Positions 39,866 through 48,872 of a stretch of 56,110 nucleotides of DNA are shown here, one piece after another. The position numbers were made by a program, and so were the translations under genes. Numbering within the stretch: the first letter of the stretch is position 1; each line of letters opens with the position of its first letter. The stretch comes from JBFMFE01 sp040752295 (GTDB lineage: Bacteria > UBP15 > UBA6099 > JBFMBQ01), in the NCBI GenBank assembly GCA_040752295.1, contig JBFMFE010000020.1:1-56110 (forward strand), given 5' to 3'. The notes beneath the pieces were generated by a model. That model did no database searches. It saw only the letters and a list, made by a program, of their open reading frames with translations, and had not been told where the DNA came from.

Positions 39866-41041
39866 TCACATGATAGTGGAAACGATCGCGCCCGCGGCGT
39901 TCCAGGAGGCGTGCAGCGCGACCGCCGGGACGATGGACGTTCTTTTTTCGTATGAGAAGGCGCAGGCGGCGCCGAGGACGAATCCGGCGAGACTGCCGTA
40001 CGCGTAGAACCGGAATGCGGCGAAGAGGGCGGAGGAGAGGAGAATCGCGGGCGGGGCGGAGAGGCGCGTTCTGATCGCGGAATGGAGCACGCCGCGGAAG
40101 ATTATTTCCTCCGCGAGGGGCGCCATAAAAACAACGAACAAGAAGGTGAGCGCGGACGGTTCGAGGTCTCCAAGGAGGGTTGAGTTCCCCACCGTGAGGT
40201 TTCGCAGGGAATCGAAGACGGCGGCGGGACCCAACCCGGTGATGCCGCGGAGCGCGTACGACGCGCCCGCCGCGGCGAGGAGGACGGCGCCGAGCGCCGC
40301 CGCGATCAGCAGGAACAGCTTCAGTCCGTAGCCCGCTTCCGCGTAAAAATTCCTCCAGCGAAGTCCCACAGTTCCGCGGCCGGCGCCGGGGACGCGGCGG
40401 AGGTAAACGTATATCACCGAGAGAACGAGCGCGTACGTGAAGATGCTGAAGAGGTGAGATTGAAGCGCGAGGGAAACGGAAAGGCGGTCTTCGGGGTCGG
40501 CGCCGAGGAGGCTGAAAAAATCGAGGTATTCGCAGAGCGCGGCGGCGGCGATGACGGAGAGGGCTGAGAGAGCGAAAACGGCGGCGGCGCGGCCGATTTT
40601 CAGCGTGGAGTCGAACCGGTCGGCGGCGTACGGCGTCGGGCGCGAGTCCGCGGGCGAACGCCTGCCCCGCGAAAGCCTTCCGAGGTTTCTTTCCGCGAGG
40701 TTGCTCTTGCCCGGAACCTGGAGCGCGGCGGCTTCCCCGTACTCCTCGAGGGCTTTTTCGGTCTCTCCGGTCTGTTCATAAGCGAGGGCGAGGTGAAAGT
40801 GGGGTTCGACAAGCTCGGGGTTGAGGGCGAGCGTTTTGTGATAGCAGGCGACGGCGCGGTTCCACTGTTTGCGCTTGTGATAGACCCTTCCGAGGTAGTA
40901 GTAGAGCATGGCGTGGCGCGGGTTTTTGTTTATGGCTTCCTTGAACTCCGCCTCGGCTTCATCGAGGCGTTCCCGCTCGAGGTAGAGGCAGCCGAGCCTG
41001 AGGTGGGGGACAAAGGAGAGCGGGTCCTGGGATTGATGCAT
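39866..41041 (-). CDS. TPR protein fused to a CPBP-family membrane protease-like domain
   Basis: Residues 1-115 contain about three TPR units (LDEAEAEFKEAINKNPRHAM, WNRAVACYHKTLALNPELVE, TEKALEEYGEA). Residues 150-391 form a multi-spanning CPBP (CAAX protease and bacteriocin-processing, Abi) domain with EEIIFRG (motif 1) and HASWNA (motif 3). Motif 2 normally has a conserved His after FA..; here the position reads FAAFRFYAYG, with Arg in its place, so protease activity is uncertain. The TPR part would lie in the cytoplasm and may bind a substrate. It sits 66 bases after the GHMP kinase gene. Confidence 0.8.
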   Translation of the reverse strand: MHQSQDPLSFVPHLRLGCLYLERERLDEAEAEFKEAINKNPRHAMLYYYLGRVYHKRKQWNRAVACYHKTLALNPELVEPHFHLALAYEQTGETEKALEEYGEAAALQVPGKSNLAERNLGRLSRGRRSPADSRPTPYAADRFDSTLKIGRAAAVFALSALSVIAAAALCEYLDFFSLLGADPEDRLSVSLALQSHLFSIFTYALVLSVIYVYLRRVPGAGRGTVGLRWRNFYAEAGYGLKLFLLIAAALGAVLLAAAGASYALRGITGLGPAAVFDSLRNLTVGNSTLLGDLEPSALTFLFVVFMAPLAEEIIFRGVLHSAIRTRLSAPPAILLSSALFAAFRFYAYGSLAGFVLGAACAFSYEKRTSIVPAVALHASWNAAGAIVSTIM

Positions 41042-41107
41042 GGGGTTTGCGTTTTTGCGAGTTAATCGAACGTTTGAAACGGTCTCGGCGCCGTCCGGAG
41101 GGCGCGC

Positions 41108-42118
41108 CTACGGTTCTTTAGAGACGACAAGCCCGGTTGTGTCAACTAAAAAGGGGATGATCTTCGCGCCGCGTTCGGAGAGGGCGCGTTCGACGTCCCG
41201 GCGGCGTGACGGGTGGACGCATGAGATCATGCAGCCGCCGCCGCCTGCGCCGCAGATTTTGCTTGCCTCCGCGCCCGCCGCTTTCGCCGCCGCCATGAGT
41301 TCCTCGATCACGTGGGTCGAGACACCCTCGGCGAGGTTTTTCCTGTTTTCCCATTCCATAGCGAGGGCTTCGGGGAAGCGGTCGAAGCGTTTTTCGAGGA
41401 GGATCGAGCGCATGAGCATCGCGATTTCCCTGATGCGCCCGAACCGCCGCACGGTGTCATGGACGCCGTCAACGTAAGCCTTGATCATGTTCCAGTTGCT
41501 TACGGCTGAAAAGTGCGACTGACCGGTGAATGAAAGGACGAGATTTTCCTCAAGGAAGGCTTTCACCCCGCCGTCGGGGTCGAGGGGTTCTATCTGGTCA
41601 CCGTTGACCTGAAACCAGATCGCGTTGACGCCTCCGCGTGTGGCGGAGTAGTAGTCCTGCTTTCCGGTGGGGATGCGGATGGACTGTGCTTCGAGGTTGG
41701 CGCCGGTGTGAATTATGTCCTCCTTCGAGCAGGGCGCTCCGATGAGTTCGTTGAGGGCATGGCTCAGCGCGATGAGGAGGGCGGAAGAGGCGCCGAGGCC
41801 GGAGCCTTTGGGGACGCCGCTTCTGGTTCTGACGGTGATGCCGGTTTCGGGCTTGTAGAAGGCAATGACGCGTGCGATGAGGTCGAGCGGTCCGCCTGGC
41901 AGGAGCGAGGCGAGATCATCGAAGAGGGCGCTCTCGCCGAGGTCTTCGGCGATTATTTCAATCCTGCCGTCGCCGCGGGCGTGGATTTCGACCTCGCTGA
42001 GGAGGTTGACGGCAGCGTTGACGGTGACGGCGCCGCCTTCGAGAACGTAGAGGGGGAATATGTCGAGCGTGCCGCCCGCGAGGTCAATGCGGACGGGCGT
42101 TCTGGACTGGATTTTCAT
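41108..42118 (-). CDS. GHMP-family sugar kinase
   Basis: A 336-residue GHMP kinase (galactokinase, homoserine, mevalonate, phosphomevalonate superfamily). KIQSRTPVRIDLAGGTLD is motif 1, PKGSGLGASSALLIAL the phosphate-binding motif 2, and KICGAGGGGCMIS motif 3. RIDLAGG..D resembles the heptose-7-phosphate and fucose/arabinose kinase groups rather than mevalonate kinase. HddA-type kinases make the precursor of GDP-heptose for surface glycans, but the sugar cannot be fixed here. I start at the ATG at 42118; the open frame upstream has no similarity. First gene of a minus-strand group running to 37.1 kb. Confidence 0.85.
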   Translation of the reverse strand: MKIQSRTPVRIDLAGGTLDIFPLYVLEGGAVTVNAAVNLLSEVEIHARGDGRIEIIAEDLGESALFDDLASLLPGGPLDLIARVIAFYKPETGITVRTRSGVPKGSGLGASSALLIALSHALNELIGAPCSKEDIIHTGANLEAQSIRIPTGKQDYYSATRGGVNAIWFQVNGDQIEPLDPDGGVKAFLEENLVLSFTGQSHFSAVSNWNMIKAYVDGVHDTVRRFGRIREIAMLMRSILLEKRFDRFPEALAMEWENRKNLAEGVSTHVIEELMAAAKAAGAEASKICGAGGGGCMISCVHPSRRRDVERALSERGAKIIPFLVDTTGLVVSKEP

Positions 42119-42134
42119 CGCCGCCACCGCGTAA

Positions 42135-42143
42135 ATTATAACA
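42135..42143 (-). promoter_or_regulatory. extended -10 promoter of the GHMP kinase group
   Basis: On the minus strand TGTTATAAT, the same 9 bases as at 29526-29534. No -35 hexamer is evident. The predicted start near 42128 leaves a leader of only about 10 bases before the ATG. Confidence 0.55.
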
Positions 42144-42321
42144 GCCGGCGCGGCGGGGGTTGTAGTGGGACGGCGCGCGGCGGCGCGGGAGCGGGAGACG
42201 AGCCTGTGGGGAAACCGGGGGGCGGCGGGGATGAGTTGCCGGAGACGGCGGCGCGGGGCGGGGAACGGTGTAGAATTCAAGTGTGCATGTGACGCGGAGG
42301 TTTTCCGGGGGAGGCGGTCGG

Positions 42322-43443
42322 ATGAAGCATGATTCTGGATGCGCGCTGCGGGTCGCGATCTTTTTTGTTGTGACGGCGACGCTAATTTCAGGCGCGTGCG
42401 GCGGCGTGGAGCAGCAGGCGGGCGCGCCGCCCGTTGAGAGGGTCCTGCCGGCGGACCTGGTGGAGAAGTACCGCCACTACAGGGAGAGTTACCGTGAGCG
42501 GCATCTCTATCTCGGGGGCACGAGCGAGGCGAGGCTGGACGAGGAGACGAAGTCCGCTGTGGTGGAGTACCGCGCGCTGGGCGACAACCAGGGCTGGACG
42601 GGCGTCAGCATGGCGGCGTTCGCCCTTCAGGGGGACTGGGAGCTTGTGCGCGGGAACTTTTCCTACTGGGACGCGGTGGAACTGGAACCGGGGAAGTACG
42701 AGAGGTTTCCGGGGGTTCCCGACGACTACTGGTCCGGGGAGACGAGCATAGACCAGTACGGGAAGATGCTGATGGGGCTGACGGCGGTGTACATCACGGG
42801 ACCGCGGGAGCTTCGCAGCCGCGCGGCGGAGATAACGCTGGAGATGATAAGGTACGGGAAGGCGCACGGGTGGGTGATGGGGTGGGGACCATGGGCGGAC
42901 TGCGGGCACATAAGGTACCTGTTTCACCTCATGAGCGAGAGGATGGGTCTTGGCGAGGACGTGAGGAAGGAGGGCGAGAGCGTGGAGGAGATGAGGGAAG
43001 AATTCTACATGACGTTGAAGCAGGCGCCGCTGATCCGCCAGTTTGCGCCGGGAAATTATTTCACGCTGAACCTTTTTTTCGAAAGGCTCATCACGGCGAA
43101 GATGCTGAAGCCGGATTTGGAGGGATTGGACAGGGCAATCGGCGAGTGGCACAGGGCGGTGAGGAAGGACGGGAACGCGCTGTTCGACTGGTTCCACGCC
43201 CGTGTTTTCGGGAAGGATACGTCGTTCGTCGTGGACGAGCTGCGGAAGTTTCCCCCCGAACTGCCGAACAGCTGGTCGGCGACGGGTTACAACGTGGACT
43301 ACCGGTGGACGAGGAGACCGGAGACGTGGAAAAAGCACGCGGAGGAAGGACCGCCGGGGGGGAGCATTGAATACGCGGGCGTGGACTTCATGGCGCTCGC
43401 GTCGTTCTACTCGTATTTCGAGGTTGAGGATTTCCGGCGTTGA
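42322..43443 (+). CDS. probable lipoprotein of unknown function
   Basis: A 373-residue protein with a signal peptide ending LISGAC-GG, a plausible though imperfect lipobox, so it is probably lipid-anchored. The rest is rich in Trp and Tyr and mostly helical (DNQGWTGVSMAAFALQGDW, GWVMGWGPWADCGHIRYLFHLM, GNYFTLNLFFERL). The repeated helical-pair look recalls (alpha/alpha)6 glycosidase or lyase folds, but I recognise no catalytic motif. GGGGGAGG lies seven bases before the ATG at 42322. It converges on cstA across 60 bases. Confidence 0.6.
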   Translation: MKHDSGCALRVAIFFVVTATLISGACGGVEQQAGAPPVERVLPADLVEKYRHYRESYRERHLYLGGTSEARLDEETKSAVVEYRALGDNQGWTGVSMAAFALQGDWELVRGNFSYWDAVELEPGKYERFPGVPDDYWSGETSIDQYGKMLMGLTAVYITGPRELRSRAAEITLEMIRYGKAHGWVMGWGPWADCGHIRYLFHLMSERMGLGEDVRKEGESVEEMREEFYMTLKQAPLIRQFAPGNYFTLNLFFERLITAKMLKPDLEGLDRAIGEWHRAVRKDGNALFDWFHARVFGKDTSFVVDELRKFPPELPNSWSATGYNVDYRWTRRPETWKKHAEEGPPGGSIEYAGVDFMALASFYSYFEVEDFRR

Positions 43444-43503
43444 CGTCCGAAACGGCGCGGAGGACGCCGCGCCGCAGCGCGCGCGGAGGCGAACCTCCGG
43501 CGT
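43444..43503. terminator. GC hairpins between convergent genes, possible terminator
   Basis: GGCGCGG/CCGCGCC and GGAGG-CGAA-CCTCC stems lie between the lipoprotein and cstA stop codons. No T-run follows on either strand, so a role in termination is uncertain. Confidence 0.3.
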
Positions 43504-45348
43504 TCAGCCCGCGGGGCGTTCCGTCGCTGCGGCGTCCGTTCCGCGGAAAAAGCGGAGGAAAAGCATAACGAGGACACCCGCCGAAAGCGCTATCAGCAGC
43601 GCGTCCGAGACTATCAGGGGGTAGTTCATCGTCTTCAGGTGTTTTTCCGCGAGCAGGTACACGAGAGAGGCGATGGTGGTGACCGTCATGAAGAGAGCGG
43701 GGAGGACGACGAACCAGACGGGCTTGCGGCGGTTCACGAGCCACACGGCGACGGCGATGAGGACGAGGGCGGCGAGAAGCTGGTTTGACGCGCCGAAAAT
43801 GGGCCAAATCCTGTCAATCGAGCTTCCGAGTGTCAGCAGGTACGCGAGCGCGACGACAAGCCCGGCGTTGGTAACGTACGACCGGAGTACGGCAGGGGGT
43901 TTCCGGAACAGGATCGCCCACAGTTCCTCGAGGAGATAGCGGTTGAGGCGCACGGCGGTGTCCAGAGTGGTGACGACGAAGCCCTCGACGAGAAGTATGC
44001 CGAAGACGGTGCCGTAGTCGCGCGGCAGCCCGAGGGAACCGTGCATGAGCGCCCCCATGGCGAGGGCGAACGCCAGTATGGGATTGCTTCTCGCCCCCGC
44101 CGCCGCGGCTTCTCTGTCCGGAAACACGATCCTTGTGTACTCGCCGAATTCGATGCCCGCGGCGACGACCGAGAGGACGCCGACGGCGAGTACGCCTTCG
44201 AGCAGCATCCCGCCGTATCCGATAGCTTTCGTGTGCGCCTCGCTGCAAAGCTGCTTTGAGGAGGTGCCGCCCGCGACGAGGGAATGGAAGCCTGAGATGG
44301 CGCCGCAGGCGACGGTGATGAAGAGGATGGGCCACACCATGCCGAGTTTTCCGGCGCCTTCCTCGAAGTTTGACGCCGGCGAGTGGATGTGGAAGGCGTC
44401 AACCCGCGCGGCGGTCTCCAGCGGCGCCGGTCCGGGCAATGCCGGATGGGTCAGTCCGCCGAAGATGACCATGACGAGGATGAGGGCGATGCCGAAGTAG
44501 AGAATGAAAGCGTTGGTGAAATCCCGCGGCTGGAGAACGATCCACACCGGAAGACCGGCGGCGAGAAGAACGTAGACGCAGAGAATGATGCGCCAGAGGT
44601 CGGGGGAGATGGAGACCGGGTGGTTGATGCCGACGAAAATGGAGCCGGCGCAGATCGCGAAAGCGAGCGCCGCGGCGGCGGAAACGGGTATTTTACGGAT
44701 ATAAAGGAGCCAGCCGAGGAAAGGCGCGCACGCGGTTATGACGATGACGGAGGTGGAGGCGATTCCGCCGATGATTCCGGAAACGGCAGTCGTTTCGACG
44801 CCGCCGACGGTTTTTGTTTCGATCACCGTGCGGAGTATCGTCCGGCGCTCGTCAACCCCCATGAGGGCGAGCGGGTACTTCGAGGTGAGCGCCGCGACGG
44901 TGGCGTTGAGGAACGCGGCGCAGACCATCAGGAGCATGATTATGGTGAAGGCGATGAAGAGGAAGAAGCCGAATTCGCCCAGGGATTTTCGCGCGACTTC
45001 CGCCATGGATTTCCCGCGCTCGCGGACGCTTACGAAGAGGGTGGTGAAATCGTGAACGCCGCCGAAGAAGATGCATCCGAGCACGATCCAGACGAGCGTG
45101 AGGCTGTAGCCGTAGATCATCGCGAGCGTGGGACCGAGGATTGGACCGCCGCCCGCGATGGAGGCGAAGTGATGAGAGAAAACGACGCCCAGCCGGGTGG
45201 GCACGTAATCCCTGTCGTCGCGCAGCGCCACGGCGGGGGGCTGGCGCGAGGGGTCAACCCCGAGGACGGCGGCGACGTACCGCGCGTACACGAAATACGC
45301 GACGACGAACAAAGGGATTGTGACGATCATAGGCACCGAGACGTTCAC
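43504..45348 (-). CDS. cstA: carbon starvation protein CstA (peptide/pyruvate-type transporter)
   Basis: A 614-residue multi-pass inner-membrane protein of the CstA family, taking up peptides or pyruvate during carbon limitation. Family blocks are clear: RDYVPTRLGVVFSHHFASIAG, GGGPILGPTLAMIYGY, FFGGVHDFTTLFVSVRERGK, GFHSLVAGGTSSKQL and IWPIFGASNQLLAALVL. I start at GTG 45348, with GGAG eight bases upstream; the ATG at 45330 is an alternative. It has its own promoter, divergent from the discoidin/FnIII-like gene. Confidence 0.95.
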   Translation of the reverse strand: MNVSVPMIVTIPLFVVAYFVYARYVAAVLGVDPSRQPPAVALRDDRDYVPTRLGVVFSHHFASIAGGGPILGPTLAMIYGYSLTLVWIVLGCIFFGGVHDFTTLFVSVRERGKSMAEVARKSLGEFGFFLFIAFTIIMLLMVCAAFLNATVAALTSKYPLALMGVDERRTILRTVIETKTVGGVETTAVSGIIGGIASTSVIVITACAPFLGWLLYIRKIPVSAAAALAFAICAGSIFVGINHPVSISPDLWRIILCVYVLLAAGLPVWIVLQPRDFTNAFILYFGIALILVMVIFGGLTHPALPGPAPLETAARVDAFHIHSPASNFEEGAGKLGMVWPILFITVACGAISGFHSLVAGGTSSKQLCSEAHTKAIGYGGMLLEGVLAVGVLSVVAAGIEFGEYTRIVFPDREAAAAGARSNPILAFALAMGALMHGSLGLPRDYGTVFGILLVEGFVVTTLDTAVRLNRYLLEELWAILFRKPPAVLRSYVTNAGLVVALAYLLTLGSSIDRIWPIFGASNQLLAALVLIAVAVWLVNRRKPVWFVVLPALFMTVTTIASLVYLLAEKHLKTMNYPLIVSDALLIALSAGVLVMLFLRFFRGTDAAATERPAG

Positions 45349-45408
45349 GGACCTTGCTCCAGAGAGGCGATCATGCGCTGCGCTTTGCGAAGAGCGACTG
45401 TACACGGT

Positions 45409-45437
45409 ATATTACCGACAAAGCGCGGCGATGACAA
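45409..45437 (-). promoter_or_regulatory. promoter of cstA
   Basis: On the minus strand TTGTCA (45432-45437), 17 bases and TAATAT (45409-45414). The -35 box lies 10 bases from the -35 box of the divergent promoter at 45448, so the two may share regulators. I see no clear CRP site. Confidence 0.6.
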
Positions 45438-45447
45438 GCCGCGCCGG

Positions 45448-45477
45448 TTGAAGAAGCATTCGGGCCTCCGCTATGAT
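45448..45477 (+). promoter_or_regulatory. promoter of the secreted discoidin/FnIII-like gene
   Basis: TTGAAG (45448-45453), 18 bases and TATGAT (45472-45477). The -10 box ends 12 bases before the ATG at 45490, so the leader would be about six bases long. Confidence 0.55.
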
Positions 45478-45489
45478 AAGCCGCAGGCG

Positions 45490-47031
45490 ATGAGAAGGAA
45501 CCGCGTAAAACCCGTTCTCGCCGCGTTCGTACTGATGCTGTCGCCCGTGAGCGCCGGGGAACAGGCGGTCGAGAGACTGACGGGGCTGCTGGAGGGCGCG
45601 GAATCGGCGCTCGACGGCGACAGGGCGACCGCGGCGACGCTCGCGAGAAGGGACACCGGCGAGCCGTTCCGCGTTTACGTGTACCTGAAGGAGACGATGA
45701 GGGTGGGCGGGGTGAGGCTGGTGACGGACCTGCCGGTCTCCACCGACGGGACGGTCGTTTCGGTGAGCGGCGATATCGTCAACTGGCAGGATGCCGCCGT
45801 GGAATTGAGCGCGCGCGGGGGGGAGGATGGGAAAGGGGAACTGGAGGCGGCGGCGGCGCCGCCGTTGTTCGCGAGGTACCTGAGGCTGGCTATCCGTCCC
45901 GCGGCGGCGGATGCGATGGAGCTGAAGATATTCGAGCTTTCGGTCGCGGAGGCTGAGACGCCGGAAAACGTGATATCGAACGTGCGCGTGAGGGACGTCA
46001 CGCGGAATTCGGCGGTGGTGGAGTACACGACGCTCCTGCCGACGGTCTCGCAGGTGAGATACGGTCCGTGGAGACCGGAGTTCAGGTTCGTAAGGATACA
46101 CCAGTTGGAGGCGACGGAGCACAGTCTGGAACTGGGCGACCTGCTCGAGGGCACGGATTATTATCTTCAGGTGGTGGTATCTGGGGGTGAGGCGATCGGT
46201 CCGGTTTACTCGTTCCGGACGAAGGGCAAGCCGCTGCCGATCATACTGAACATCGCCCTTCACGAGGTGGGCGAGGAGCGCGCGGAGGCGGCGTTCACGG
46301 GGAACACGGATTTGAAATGGCGGGTGTATTACGGAGAGTATGAGGATGGGATGGACGCGGAGGCGGCGAAGAGGGCTGCGGGCGTTGTCGTGAAGGAGAC
46401 CGGCGGTTTCGAGACGTCCCCCGCGTTCGTCTTCGAGGGTTTGAAGCCGAGGACGCGGTATTACTTTTACATAGAAGCGGAGGATGACGAGGGGAGGAAG
46501 ACCGGGAGCGACCTGCACGGGTTCGACACACCAGCGAGGAACCTTGCGCGGGGGAAGGCGGTGAAGGGGACGTTCTCGAACGAGATGAGCGACGAGCACA
46601 TCACGCGGGCGCCGGACCCGATGGGGCGGGCGGTGGACGGCGACGAGACGTACTTTGACGGGTTCGCAAAATCGTATCCGCCGAAGGACGGGAGGCAGTG
46701 GGTCGAGGTGGATCTGGGCGCGGAGATGGACGTCTCGGAGGTGGAGATCGTGTGGAGCCGGCTGGGGATACCGGAGAGGTACACGGTGGAGGCGTCCGCG
46801 GACGGGAGGGACTGGCGGGAAGCGCTGAGCGCGGAGGGGGACGGATTCGAGCCTGGGGCGCGGGTGTGGGAGGAGAGGTCGAAGAGGGGGGACCCGCTCG
46901 TGTTTGTGCGGTTTCCTCTTGCGGGGAGGCTCCGGCACCTGCGGCTTGCTATCCCCGCGGGGACGCCGGTGAGGAGCAGGTTCGATTTTGACGTGGCGAT
47001 ACTTGCGGAGATGAAGGTTTTAGCGCCCTGA
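45490..47031 (+). CDS. secreted protein with discoidin-like and FnIII-like domains
   Basis: A 513-residue exported protein. The signal peptide is RRNRVKPVLAAFVLMLSPVSA. Residues about 25-155 and 360-513 look like F5/8 type C galactose-binding domains; the second has ARNLARGKAVKGTFS, GRAVDGDETYFDGF and RQWVEVDLG. Two beta-sandwich segments between them (SNVRVRDVTRNSAVVEYTT to VYSFRTKG, and the following block) look like fibronectin type III. Such proteins bind polysaccharides or act on them; no catalytic module is recognised. The ATG is preceded by almost no ribosome-binding site, consistent with a very short leader. Confidence 0.75.
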   Translation: MRRNRVKPVLAAFVLMLSPVSAGEQAVERLTGLLEGAESALDGDRATAATLARRDTGEPFRVYVYLKETMRVGGVRLVTDLPVSTDGTVVSVSGDIVNWQDAAVELSARGGEDGKGELEAAAAPPLFARYLRLAIRPAAADAMELKIFELSVAEAETPENVISNVRVRDVTRNSAVVEYTTLLPTVSQVRYGPWRPEFRFVRIHQLEATEHSLELGDLLEGTDYYLQVVVSGGEAIGPVYSFRTKGKPLPIILNIALHEVGEERAEAAFTGNTDLKWRVYYGEYEDGMDAEAAKRAAGVVVKETGGFETSPAFVFEGLKPRTRYYFYIEAEDDEGRKTGSDLHGFDTPARNLARGKAVKGTFSNEMSDEHITRAPDPMGRAVDGDETYFDGFAKSYPPKDGRQWVEVDLGAEMDVSEVEIVWSRLGIPERYTVEASADGRDWREALSAEGDGFEPGARVWEERSKRGDPLVFVRFPLAGRLRHLRLAIPAGTPVRSRFDFDVAILAEMKVLAP

Positions 47032-47155
47032 CGGGGCGTGAGCGTTCTTTCGATATACAAAAATCCTGTTCCGGGTCTTCATTGATTCGCCCCCCGTCGG
47101 CAATTCGACGTTCGTCGTTGTCCCTCTGCCGTGGGGCGCGGGAGGGTACGGGAGT

Positions 47156-47184
47156 TTGACAAAGGGGGGCGGGGACATTAATCT
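47156..47184 (+). promoter_or_regulatory. promoter of the ffh operon
   Basis: TTGACA (47156-47161), 17 bases and TAATCT (47179-47184). A second, weaker candidate is TTGTGC (47190-47195) with TTATAC 18 bases on. The stretch 47032-47155 shows nothing else I can assign. Confidence 0.6.
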
Positions 47185-47239
47185 TTCAGTTGTGCGGTTT
47201 TCGGGGGATTTTATTATACGCGAGGGGTTCTGAGGGAAG

Positions 47240-48553
47240 TTGCTGGACACATTCGCCGAGAGAATATCCGGGATATTCAAGCGGTTGAGCGGCAGGGGAC
47301 GGCTCACGGAGAAGAACATCCTTGACGCCGTCCGCGAGCTGAGGTTCACGCTGCTCGAGTCGGACGTGAACTTCGAGGTGGTGAAGAGTTTCATCGCGGA
47401 CGTGCGCGCGAAAGCGCTCGGAGAGGCTGTCTTGAACAGTCTCACGCCGACGGAGCAGTTTTTCAAGGTCGTGAAGGACAGTTTAGTGGAGCTTCTGGGC
47501 GGCGCGAACGAGCCGCTGTCGCTGCCCGGGGGCAGGCCGGACGTGATACTTCTGAGCGGGATACAGGGGGCGGGGAAGACGACCACCGCCGCGAAGCTGG
47601 GGGCGATGATGAGGAAGCGCGGGAAGGGCGTGCTACTGGCGCCTCTGGACGTGAAGCGTCCGGCGGCGGTCGAGCAACTGCGCGTGCTCGCCGACGGCAA
47701 CGGGCTGCCGTTTCTATTTCCGGAGGGCTGCGGGACGCCGGTGGAGATCGCGCGCGCTGTGCGGCTGGCGGCGGAGGAGAGGGGTGCGGACGTTCTCATA
47801 CTGGACAGCGCCGGGCGCACACACGCCGACCGTGAGATGATGGAGGAGATAACCGCGATAGCCGAAGTGACTCGTCCGACGGAGAACCTGCTCGTGCTCG
47901 ACGGGATGACGGGGCAGGACGCGGTGAACATCGCGGGGAGTTTCGAGCGTGCGGGCGTGACTGGGTTCGTGCTGACGAAGATGGATGGAGACGCGCGCGG
48001 AGGGGCGGCGCTTTCGATCCGGTACGTCACGGGCAAGCCGGTGAAGCTGATAGGGGTCGGGGAGAAGATGGAGGCGCTGGAGCCGTTTCATCCGGACAGG
48101 TTCGTGAACCGGATTTTGGGGATGGGGGACCTTGCGACGCTGATCGAGAAGGTGGAAGAGACGATAGACCTCGAGGAAGCGAAGCGGCTCGAGAGGAAGT
48201 TGAGGCGCGACGAGTTCAACCTTGAGGATTTTCTCGGGCAGATGAGGAAGATGAGGAAGATGGGGTCGTTCGCGAGCCTTCTGGGGATGATACCCGGTCT
48301 GGGGGGGTTGAGAAGGCAGTTCCCCGTGGAGGCGGCGGAGGGGCAGATGAAGAGGGTGGAAGCGATAATCCTTTCGATGACGCGCGAAGAGAGGGTGAAT
48401 CCCGAGATATTGAATTCGAGCCGGAAGCGGCGGATATCGGCGGGGAGCGGGACGACGATACAGGAGGTCAACCAGTTGTTGAAGCAGTTCAAGTGGATGA
48501 AGAAGCTCATAAAGCAGGCAAGGCGGGGAGCGCTGCCCGCCATGCCCGCTTGA
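47240..48553 (+). CDS. ffh: signal recognition particle GTPase Ffh
   Basis: Ffh binds signal sequences and the SRP RNA and targets ribosomes to the membrane with FtsY. The 437-residue protein has an N domain, a G domain with GIQGAGKTTTAAKL (P-loop), DVKRPAAVEQL, LDSAGRTHAD and TKMDGDARGGAAL, and a methionine-rich M domain from about residue 300 (LGQMRKMRKMGSFASLLGMIPG). Two small departures are visible: QGAGK for QGSGK and DSAGR for DTAGR. The start codon is TTG. It heads the ribosome-associated operon. The SRP RNA gene is not found in the window. Confidence 0.95.
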   Translation: MLDTFAERISGIFKRLSGRGRLTEKNILDAVRELRFTLLESDVNFEVVKSFIADVRAKALGEAVLNSLTPTEQFFKVVKDSLVELLGGANEPLSLPGGRPDVILLSGIQGAGKTTTAAKLGAMMRKRGKGVLLAPLDVKRPAAVEQLRVLADGNGLPFLFPEGCGTPVEIARAVRLAAEERGADVLILDSAGRTHADREMMEEITAIAEVTRPTENLLVLDGMTGQDAVNIAGSFERAGVTGFVLTKMDGDARGGAALSIRYVTGKPVKLIGVGEKMEALEPFHPDRFVNRILGMGDLATLIEKVEETIDLEEAKRLERKLRRDEFNLEDFLGQMRKMRKMGSFASLLGMIPGLGGLRRQFPVEAAEGQMKRVEAIILSMTREERVNPEILNSSRKRRISAGSGTTIQEVNQLLKQFKWMKKLIKQARRGALPAMPA

Positions 48554-48583
48554 AAAACGCACGAGCGAAAGGCAGGTGATGAC

Positions 48584-48847
48584 GTGGCGGTCAAGATAAG
48601 GCTCACGAGGACGGGCAGCAGGAATTCGCCCAGTTACCGCCTTGTGGCGGCGGACTCGCGTTCACCGAGGGACGGACGGTTCATCGAGATACTCGGTCAT
48701 TACGATCCCGGGCATTATCCCGAATCAGTAACCGTGAAGGAGGACAGGGTCCTCCACTGGCTCCGGAACGGGGCGACGGCGACGGCGACGGTGAAGAAAC
48801 TGTTGAAGGAGAAGGGGATATCGGCATCCACGCGAAAAACTGAATGA
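48584..48847 (+). CDS. rpsP: 30S ribosomal protein S16
   Basis: An 87-residue small-subunit protein. VKIRLTRTGSRNSPSYRLVAADSR and GRFIEILGHYDP are diagnostic, followed by VTVKEDRVLHWLRNGA. The start is GTG at 48584 with AGGTGA upstream. It lies in the conserved order ffh-rpsP-khpA-rimM-trmD-rplS. Confidence 0.97.
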   Translation: MAVKIRLTRTGSRNSPSYRLVAADSRSPRDGRFIEILGHYDPGHYPESVTVKEDRVLHWLRNGATATATVKKLLKEKGISASTRKTE

Positions 48848-48872
48848 CAGCACAAGCTGGAGGTGAGAAGAG

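Noticed and set aside
44383..45489. Upstream extension of the discoidin/FnIII-like gene into cstA
   Set aside because: The extra residues are acidic antisense cstA sequence; a promoter and signal peptide support the start at 45490.
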